NCBI GenBank assembly: GCA_026993705.1
Contig: JALWSJ010000390.1
Location: forward strand, 1-11,776
Direction of reading: 5' to 3'
Source: Flavobacteriales bacterium
Lineage (GTDB): Bacteria > Bacteroidota > Bacteroidia > Flavobacteriales_D > Parvicellaceae
DNA: 11,776 bases
Shown here: positions 6,209 through 11,776 of the stretch, one piece after another
Numbering within the stretch: the stretch's first letter is position 1
How the letters are laid out: every line of letters begins with the position of its first letter
The notes under the pieces: model-generated
Told to the model about the DNA's origin: nothing
What the model saw: the letters and a program-made list of their open reading frames with translations, nothing else
Databases searched by the model: none
Made by a program: the position numbers and the translations under genes

Positions 6209-6225
6209 TTCGTTTTTAAAACGAA
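6209..6225. promoter_or_regulatory. Perfect palindrome, candidate operator between divergent promoters
   Basis: TTCGTTTTTAAAACGAA is a perfect inverted repeat with 8-base arms around one central T. It sits about 33 bases upstream of the -33 box of the minus-strand promoter and covers the region where the -33 box of the plus-strand promoter at 6246 should be. It has no T-run after it and no upstream gene reading into it, so it is a better candidate for a dimeric regulator site than for a terminator. The regulator is unknown. Confidence 0.45.
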
Positions 6226-6245
6226 CCTCTGAGTAAAAAATATAT

Positions 6246-6253
6246 TACTTTTG
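6246..6253 (+). promoter_or_regulatory. -7 promoter box of the membrane-protein/queG pair
   Basis: TACTTTTG is an exact TAnnTTTG match only 5 bases before the ATG at 6259. If it is used, transcription would begin at or next to the start codon, giving a leaderless or nearly leaderless mRNA. No TTG is present at the usual -33 spacing. Confidence 0.5.
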
Positions 6254-6258
6254 CTCTT

Positions 6259-6891
6259 ATGTTAAAAACCATAAACATTATCTCTTTTATCTTCTTACTC
6301 ATTACAGCATTTCTGACGCTTTTAATTTATCAAGAAGATATGGATGTACACCTCCAAAATACCGATTATTATTTTATTGGTCTAACATCAATATTAGTTC
6401 TGTTATTAATCATCAAATGGAATATCAGATGGCAAGTTTTATTCATCAACAAAAATAAAAAAGGGTACAATATAGGTAGAGAAGGTTTAAAAAACTCAAT
6501 CGTATATGAGTTAATAACCATTGTTTTCTACTTTTTTTTAGGAGGAATCATCCTCTACTACGAACTACCCATTTGGTATTTAGGAATCGTTATCTTTTTA
6601 TTTTTTATTGAAGGTACTTTACATTTAATCTATAATCGCTTTTTTTTGGTTTACAAAATAATCATTACTCCTCATGCTATTATTTCCATTACAAACGATA
6701 TAAAAATTGTTCGTTGGGATAAAATAAAACGTATAGAAAAAGTACACAACGATTTACAAATTATTGACAATAATAACCACTTAACTCTTATCGATTTAGA
6801 CTTATTAGAACCGGAAGATACAAAAAAAATAATCCAAGAAATCTTACAACTGGCAAAAGATAAAACCATCTATTTCGGGTTTAGAAATTAG
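6259..6891 (+). CDS. Hypothetical four-helix membrane protein with a PH-like C-terminal part
   Basis: This 210-residue protein is not a family I can name. It has four hydrophobic helices, about residues 5-23, 38-53, 83-100 and 105-127, with a basic loop (KWNIRW...NKNKKGYNIGR) between the second and third. The soluble tail (130-210) alternates short beta strands and turns (YKIIITPHAIISI, IKIVRWDKIKRIEKV, DLQIIDNNNHLTLIDL) and ends with a helix. This is the pattern of bacterial PH-like domains attached to membrane anchors, so I suggest that fold with low certainty. A -7 box lies immediately before the start, and the queG start follows 30 bases after the stop, so the two genes are probably cotranscribed. 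The upstream palindrome at 6209-6225 may control it. Confidence 0.7.
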   Translation: MLKTINIISFIFLLITAFLTLLIYQEDMDVHLQNTDYYFIGLTSILVLLLIIKWNIRWQVLFINKNKKGYNIGREGLKNSIVYELITIVFYFFLGGIILYYELPIWYLGIVIFLFFIEGTLHLIYNRFFLVYKIIITPHAIISITNDIKIVRWDKIKRIEKVHNDLQIIDNNNHLTLIDLDLLEPEDTKKIIQEILQLAKDKTIYFGFRN

Positions 6892-6921
6892 CCCTAAGCC
6901 GCAAGCAATAGAAAGACAGAA

Positions 6922-7857
6922 ATGCAAAAGCAAATCTACACGCAATTAATTCAGCAAAAGGCTTTTGATTTAGGCTTCTCTTTTGTCGGTTTTTCAAAAG
7001 CAGAATTTTTAGAAGAAGAAGCTCCCAGACTTGAAAAATGGCTCAAAGAAAACGCCAATGGAAAAATGAGTTACATGGAGAACCATTTTGACAAGCGACT
7101 TGACCCTCGACTACTAGTTGACGATACAAAAAGTGTTATTTCCCTGATGTATAATTATTATACTGATTTGCTTCCAGAAGATGAAGATGCTCCTAAGATT
7201 TCTAAATACGCCTATGGGAAAGATTATCACTTTCTAATCAAAGATAAACTAAAAGAACTCTACTCTTATATTCAAGAAACAATTGGAGAAGTTAACGGAA
7301 GATACTTCGTAGATTCTGCCCCAGTACTAGACAAAGCATGGGCTAAAAAATCGGGATTAGGATGGGTTGGAAAAAACGCCAACATCATAACAAAACAACA
7401 AGGCTCTTTTCTTTTTATTGCAGAAATGTTACTGGATGTTGAACTGGAATACAACGAAACCCCTATAAAAGATTATTGTGGACGGTGTACACGTTGCATA
7501 GACGCTTGTCCTACGGGAGCTATTATTCGCCCTTATGTTGTTGACGGAAGCAAGTGTATTTCTTATTTTACAATAGAATTAAAAGATGCTATCCCACAGG
7601 AAATGAAAGGAAAATTTGAGGATTGGATGTTTGGCTGTGACATTTGTCAAAACGTATGTCCGTGGAACCGTTTTTCTTTACAACATAACGAACCTTGGTT
7701 TGAACCACACCCGGATTTACTAAAACTCACTAAATCGGACTGGATAGAATTAGAGCAACCTCTCTTTCAAGAAATATTTAGAAAATCAGCAGTTAAAAGA
7801 ACAAAATACAGTGGATTAAAAAGAAACATTGCCTTTTTGTACGGAGAAAATAACTAA
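6922..7857 (+). CDS. queG: Epoxyqueuosine reductase QueG
   Basis: QueG is a cytoplasmic, cobalamin- and iron-sulfur-dependent enzyme that reduces epoxyqueuosine to queuosine in the wobble position of GUN tRNAs, the last step of queuosine synthesis. The 311-residue protein is within the shorter range of the family. YAYGKDYH (97-104) and DSAPVLDKAWA (131-141, with the probable catalytic Asp131) are family signatures, as is GLGWVGKN (145-152). The first 4Fe-4S cluster ligands are Cys186, Cys189, Cys192 and Cys196-Pro. The second set includes Cys212, Cys239, Cys242 and Cys246-Pro (CDICQNVCPWN). All eight cysteines are intact. It follows the membrane-protein gene by 30 bases and converges on the gene ending at 7880. 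Confidence 0.96.
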   Translation: MQKQIYTQLIQQKAFDLGFSFVGFSKAEFLEEEAPRLEKWLKENANGKMSYMENHFDKRLDPRLLVDDTKSVISLMYNYYTDLLPEDEDAPKISKYAYGKDYHFLIKDKLKELYSYIQETIGEVNGRYFVDSAPVLDKAWAKKSGLGWVGKNANIITKQQGSFLFIAEMLLDVELEYNETPIKDYCGRCTRCIDACPTGAIIRPYVVDGSKCISYFTIELKDAIPQEMKGKFEDWMFGCDICQNVCPWNRFSLQHNEPWFEPHPDLLKLTKSDWIELEQPLFQEIFRKSAVKRTKYSGLKRNIAFLYGENN

Positions 7858-7879
7858 TTACAATTCAAGCTATACCTCC

Positions 7880-9208
7880 TTAAACACTACTTGTTTTTTT
7901 ATTTTTGATGTAATTGTACAATATAGCTAATGCCGTTAGATAAAATAATTCTGCAGGAATTTTATAACGAGACAAAGCACCGAAATTATAAGAACTCAAC
8001 CCCACGATAAAGCCAAATGAGAAAGCAAAAGAAACTAAGAAAGTTAAATCTTTATTTTTAATAATGAACAAAAAAAAGCGAAGTCTTAATTTTACAAGAA
8101 GATAAAGCGATATTAGTAAAAAGACTACTCCTTCAACTCCTCCTAACAATGTCGGAATATTTCGTACTTCCCACAAATAAGGTCTAAAAAAAGTAACATT
8201 AACTGCTGCCGGAAACTTTTTTAAAACCCCTGTAACCGTATATTCCATTTCTCCTAGTGAATAACCGGATTGATGAGATTTCTCTGACAAATAACTATGC
8301 CATGAGTGAAAACCTCTAAGTGTACTTTGCCAATTATTCAAACTGTATTTCCCTGCCGAGGAAGATAGTAAGACCAAAATATAACTAAGAGAAATTACAA
8401 TACTTACAATTAATAAAGGGGTAATTAAATTACGAATAAATCGACTTTTAATTTTAGCTTTTATATTGGCTTGTATCCAAATAAGAACCGATGGAATTAA
8501 CAAATACACCAAATACGGCTTTAATCCGTAAATAAAAATAAGTCCGACTATAATGAAAACAATAGAAGAAAGACGCGTTTTCCCAAAAATAAACAAGTTA
8601 GCCACTCCATAAACTACTACTCCTAACGTTCCAATTGTTACTGTATCTTTCAACACGCCGGAACTCCACAACAACATGGTCGGTAGTGCAAAAATTGCTA
8701 AAAATAACTCCTTTTGAACCATAGGATAAAGCCTTGAAAAGGTTTTAAAGAAAACCCACAAGCCTAAGAATGAAAAAACAGAGAAGACTAAAGTCATTGC
8801 ATAGTATGAACCACTTCCCAAATAATAAACTAAAGAAGTAATCTTAACCATAAACAATACATCATGACCATTCAATATATAATTAAACCGAGGAGAAAAA
8901 TTATAATGAACAGGATCAAAATCACTGAAATAGACCAACAAACTTTGCGGTTCAAAAAAGGAAACATAGTGAGCTAAATCCTTAGCTGCGTTAAAAAATA
9001 CAAAAGTATCCCCTCCTCCATAAACATACACATGATAAAAAGCATATATCAGTCCTCCTGCAATTTTTAATGTTAAGGCTTTTATAAAAAAACGATAAAT
9101 ACTATCATTTTTTATTTTTTTTTGAACATATAAAATTGCTCCAAGATAAATTACAAACAAGTAAATTATCAACAATAAAAAATCATATAATCCAAAATAG
9201 GGTAACAT
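7880..9208 (-). CDS. Polytopic membrane protein, polysaccharide polymerase or GT-C-like
   Basis: From the ATG at 9208 this encodes 442 residues with about ten to eleven hydrophobic segments. A TTG at 9223 would add five residues, but it lies against the T-run of the terminator at 9225-9255, so I prefer the ATG. After the second helix comes a likely periplasmic loop with YGGGDTFVFFNAAKDL, an acidic motif in the place used by GT-C glycosyltransferases. Later come SSGVLKDTVTIGTLG, a large polar loop with RGFHSWHSYLSEKSHQSGY, and FGALSRYKIPAELFYLTALAIL near the end. The combination of KDT after a Ser-Gly and a late N-x-x-x-x-x-RYK-x-P resembles EpsG/Wzy-type O-antigen or capsule polymerases. I therefore infer a role in surface polysaccharide synthesis, but there are no sugar genes beside it in this window. 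It lies downstream of the ppiD-like gene on the same strand. Confidence 0.75.
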   Translation of the reverse strand: MLPYFGLYDFLLLIIYLFVIYLGAILYVQKKIKNDSIYRFFIKALTLKIAGGLIYAFYHVYVYGGGDTFVFFNAAKDLAHYVSFFEPQSLLVYFSDFDPVHYNFSPRFNYILNGHDVLFMVKITSLVYYLGSGSYYAMTLVFSVFSFLGLWVFFKTFSRLYPMVQKELFLAIFALPTMLLWSSGVLKDTVTIGTLGVVVYGVANLFIFGKTRLSSIVFIIVGLIFIYGLKPYLVYLLIPSVLIWIQANIKAKIKSRFIRNLITPLLIVSIVISLSYILVLLSSSAGKYSLNNWQSTLRGFHSWHSYLSEKSHQSGYSLGEMEYTVTGVLKKFPAAVNVTFFRPYLWEVRNIPTLLGGVEGVVFLLISLYLLVKLRLRFFLFIIKNKDLTFLVSFAFSFGFIVGLSSYNFGALSRYKIPAELFYLTALAILYNYIKNKKTSSV

Positions 9209-9224
9209 ATAATATAAATTCAAT

Positions 9225-9255
9225 AAAAAAGCCCTTGTAAAACAAGAGCTTTTTT
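9225..9255 (-). terminator. Intrinsic terminator after the ppiD-like gene
   Basis: 9225-9238 pairs with 9242-9255: GC-containing stem core with one C-A mismatch, three-base loop, and six A-T pairs at the base, so the minus-strand transcript ends its stem in a run of six U. It lies 38 bases after the ppiD-like stop and only 16 bases before the ATG at 9208, leaving no room for a conventional promoter for the next gene. It could act as a partial terminator or attenuator. Confidence 0.75.
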
Positions 9256-9293
9256 ATTGACAGAATTTTAAGACCGAAAAAGCCCTGAAATAT

Positions 9294-11489
9294 CTATCTG
9301 TTCATAATTTGTCTTTTCATTCTCCAATCCTTAAAGTCCGCAGATTTTGCTAAGGCTTCTATTATTTTAGACTCTACATCGGTTCTCCACTCAGCTAACA
9401 AGCTGGCTTTCTCTGTAGAATAATCTTGTGTTTCCGGAGCAGGTGTTTTAGAATTTATCTTCACTGCATAAACACCATTATTACCTTTAAAAGGTTTGGT
9501 TGTCGTACCACTTTCAGTCGCAAATATAGTTCCTATTAACTTAGGTTCTATTGCCCCTGCCAATCCGGGTAGATTGTCCATTGCTAATGTAATATCAGCA
9601 GGTTGAGCTGAAGAACCTACTAACGTTGAGATTTCATCAACATCGGTTGCAGAACCAATTTTTGTAAGTAAATATTCCGCTTTCTTTTCTTTTACAACAT
9701 AAGGACGCATTAAATCTTTTACACCTTCAAAATCGGGAACTCCTTCATGCGTAGCACTTTTTAGACGTGTTACCGCTATAATTTCATGACTTACAAACTC
9801 AGGATCGGAAACACTTCCCGGCTCGTGGTTAAAATTCCATTTAGCCAGTGCCATATTCTTACCAATTTCTCCTATATAAGGATTATCCACCCTTACATTT
9901 TCTGCTGTCTTAATTTCTTTACCGGCTTCTTCTGTAGCTTTATCAAAATCTTTCTTAGCTTTTGAATGGAAAGAATCTACTACATCAGCGTAAGCTATTT
10001 CTTGCGTAGCTTTACTTGGTTTTACATCCGCATCCACTACGGCAATCATTTTATAGTTATTATCTCCCCTTTCCATATTTTCCATAATATGAAAACCAAA
10101 AGAAGTTTCTACAATATCCAAAGCACCGACAGGTTTATCAAAACCAAAATCTTTAAATTCTTGTACAAAGTTTATATCTTTATCAAAAGTATATTTACCA
10201 TCTTTTCCCGGTTGATTTGACCCCGGATCTTCAGAGTATTTATATACAAAATCATTAAATTTACTTCTATCGGCTTTTAACACGCGTAATAAACTATCCG
10301 CAAATGCTTTTTTCTTTTTATATCCGGCTTCATCCGCCTTATCAGCTTTTATCAAAATATGACGAACCGTAGCTTCATTTTTGGTTACTTCATCCGTTAT
10401 CTTAACCAAAATCAATTTATTTCCTTCAGCAATAGGACCTATCACATCACCTTTCTTAGCGTTCTGAATCAATTCATCTGTTTCAACAGAAAAACTACCA
10501 CTACCCGGTTTGTATGGCTCTTTAGGAAGTACGTCAATCGAATTAATTGTAAACTGCCCATTATTAGACTTAGAAGCATCAATTGGTGTCGCAGCATTGT
10601 TTGCTACAAACATAGAGTCATTTGTAGCTTTTTGAAACGATTTTTTCAAACGCTCCATATTCGCCATTGCTCGTTCTTTATCCTCTTGAGAAGGAACAAT
10701 TTTAAACGTTACATAATCTATTGTTCTTGTTTCTGTTTCTTGCTTCCATTTTTCTTCATTCTTATGCTCGTCATAATATTTTTTCAAATCCTCATCCGTT
10801 ACCGTTACCACCGTATCGGGAATCGTACTAAACTCTTTAAAGGTGTAATAAATATTAGCTTTGGTATTTTTAGCAATATATTCTCTCCTTGCATCTTGTT
10901 CGGTAACATAAATACCATACTTTGCCATCTTATTATACTTCTCTCGCAATCTTTCCTTACGAATAGGCTCTTCCACATTCATAAACAACCATGCCTTAGC
11001 ACCTTTACCAGCTACTAATACTTTATCAATATACGGCTTAACCGAATCTTTTCTAAACACACCATCATACGTAAACATATCTTTAATTATTTTAGACGGT
11101 TCATCTCCATAAATCAAGACATCATTTAATTCTTTCTTCCCCACTTTCAACGGAACTTCTGCTAATTCTTTACCATACAGGTAATCCAAAATCATTTGCC
11201 CCCAAACTTGATTCTTGATTTGTTCGTTTTGTTGCTCATCCAACACCAACACTTGCCCTCTTTGAGCCGCTTGCTGACGGTATGTAGCAATGGTACTATC
11301 CACCTTATAATTATAATGCCATTGAGAATCCATCATGGGATTATCATCAATACTTCCTATAGGTTGCTCTCCGGTTCCGTACATAAAGTTCGCTATTCTA
11401 TCAAAAGGAATGATAAATAACAACAATCCTAAACCTACAAATATTACCAAAAGAGTTGATTTTTCTCTAATTTTTCCTATTACTGCCAT
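9294..11489 (-). CDS. PpiD/SurA-like membrane-anchored peptidyl-prolyl isomerase
   Basis: This 731-residue protein is a periplasmic folding factor anchored in the inner membrane. Residues 1-10 are short and basic (MAVIGKIREK), followed by one transmembrane helix (11-28); the rest is periplasmic. A SurA_N-like chaperone region spans about 40-220. A parvulin (PpiC) domain covers about 373-472: VRHILIKAD, then KFNDFVYKYSEDPGSNQPGKDG, then the ending ETSFGFHIMENMER. The C-terminal 250 residues resemble the second, substrate-holding region of flavobacterial PpiD proteins, which are longer than the E. coli protein of about 620 residues. Proteins of this kind help outer-membrane and secreted proteins fold. 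It has a possible -7 box at 11513-11520 and a clear terminator after it. Confidence 0.92.
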   Translation of the reverse strand: MAVIGKIREKSTLLVIFVGLGLLLFIIPFDRIANFMYGTGEQPIGSIDDNPMMDSQWHYNYKVDSTIATYRQQAAQRGQVLVLDEQQNEQIKNQVWGQMILDYLYGKELAEVPLKVGKKELNDVLIYGDEPSKIIKDMFTYDGVFRKDSVKPYIDKVLVAGKGAKAWLFMNVEEPIRKERLREKYNKMAKYGIYVTEQDARREYIAKNTKANIYYTFKEFSTIPDTVVTVTDEDLKKYYDEHKNEEKWKQETETRTIDYVTFKIVPSQEDKERAMANMERLKKSFQKATNDSMFVANNAATPIDASKSNNGQFTINSIDVLPKEPYKPGSGSFSVETDELIQNAKKGDVIGPIAEGNKLILVKITDEVTKNEATVRHILIKADKADEAGYKKKKAFADSLLRVLKADRSKFNDFVYKYSEDPGSNQPGKDGKYTFDKDINFVQEFKDFGFDKPVGALDIVETSFGFHIMENMERGDNNYKMIAVVDADVKPSKATQEIAYADVVDSFHSKAKKDFDKATEEAGKEIKTAENVRVDNPYIGEIGKNMALAKWNFNHEPGSVSDPEFVSHEIIAVTRLKSATHEGVPDFEGVKDLMRPYVVKEKKAEYLLTKIGSATDVDEISTLVGSSAQPADITLAMDNLPGLAGAIEPKLIGTIFATESGTTTKPFKGNNGVYAVKINSKTPAPETQDYSTEKASLLAEWRTDVESKIIEALAKSADFKDWRMKRQIMNR

Positions 11490-11512
11490 CTTAGTTATTA
11501 ATTTTCAGACCG

Positions 11513-11520
11513 CGAATATA
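11513..11520 (-). promoter_or_regulatory. Possible -7 box of the ppiD-like gene
   Basis: On the minus strand TATATTCG differs from TAnnTTTG by one base and lies 23 bases before the ATG at 11489. No clear -33 TTG is seen, so this is a weak call based mainly on position. Confidence 0.3.
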
Positions 11521-11612
11521 CAATTGTAATTTGATTAATAAAAATTAAACCCGAATTTGTTTAAATTTTCAAAAAAAAGTTGTACCGATGATTAGAAATA
11601 AAAAACTCATTA

Positions 11613-11765
11613 TTTGGGCGTTCCCATTATGGCATAAAAAAGCAGCTTCGTTGCACTGCACTACTTTTTAACGCCGTAATGGTCGGGCTATCACTACTCA
11701 CTCTTTTGTGTTGCATAAGTGCAACAACACAAAAGGAGTTCAAACACACCGTTCTATCCCTAACA
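11613..11765 (+). repeat. Two-hairpin repeat cassette, copy B
   Basis: This copy has the same block order and orientation as copy A. Block 1 TTTGGGCGTTCCC is at 11613-11625, block 2 GGTCGGGCTATC at 11681-11692, and block 3 CCGTTCTATCCCTAAC at 11749-11764 (one T shorter than in A). Hairpin 1 pairs 11624-11633 with 11673-11682 and continues imperfectly through an A-run/T-run to 11645 and 11661; its sequence is almost wholly different from copy A. Hairpin 2 pairs 11703-11713 with 11725-11735. The central G944-C964 pair of copy A is T11709-A11729 here, a compensated change. The spacer between hairpin 2 and block 3 is longer than in A. It lies 123 bases upstream of the ppiD-like gene and may continue slightly past the window end. 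Confidence 0.85.
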
Positions 11766-11776
11766 CGAAACAGGTG

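Noticed and set aside
10359..11018. Plus-strand open frame of 219 codons rich in Phe, Ile and Cys
   Set aside because: It is the antisense shadow of the ppiD-like gene; the minus-strand frame has a signal anchor, a SurA_N-like region and a parvulin domain.

Overview
The window looks like chromosomal DNA from an AT-rich member of the Bacteroidota, most likely a Flavobacteriia. The reasons are the strongly A/T-biased codons, upstream regions with Bacteroidetes-type TAnnTTTG -7 promoter boxes and no clear Shine-Dalgarno sequences, and the protein set: a flavobacterial PpiD-like foldase, QueG, a HisKA_2 kinase paired with a LytTR regulator, and a one-helix coiled-coil protein of a type common in this class.

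Layout. The left edge (1-740, minus) holds a sterol-desaturase/fatty-acid-hydroxylase family membrane enzyme whose 3' end lies outside the window. A 424-base gap follows (741-1164). It carries a two-hairpin repeat cassette (about 847-993) and the control region of a four-gene plus-strand operon (1165-3857): ECF sigma factor, small soluble zinc-finger anti-sigma-like protein, membrane HisKA_2 histidine kinase, and LytTR response regulator. Convergent to it is a three-gene minus-strand operon (6095 to 3883): a DUF7935-like one-helix protein, a FemAB/GNAT-like acyltransferase, and uracil phosphoribosyltransferase. A compact divergent control region (6096-6258) with two promoter boxes and a perfect palindrome separates it from a plus-strand pair: a four-helix membrane protein and epoxyqueuosine reductase QueG (6259-7857). 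The right third (minus) holds a polytopic membrane protein resembling polysaccharide polymerases or GT-C enzymes (9208-7880). It lies directly downstream of a PpiD/SurA-like periplasmic prolyl isomerase (11489-9294), with a terminator between them. The right edge holds a second copy of the repeat cassette (about 11613-11765).

Most genes are ordinary envelope, salvage or tRNA-modification functions. Two things stand out. First, the two repeat cassettes share fixed single-stranded blocks, but the stems between them have changed sequence while keeping the ability to pair, so structure is what is conserved. Second, the sigma/anti-sigma/kinase/regulator operon combines two signalling logics. Its kinase gene contains a run of nine cytosines in the ATP-binding domain, and its promoter region contains a 14-base direct repeat. 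Together these suggest a regulated, possibly phase-variable, stress-response module.
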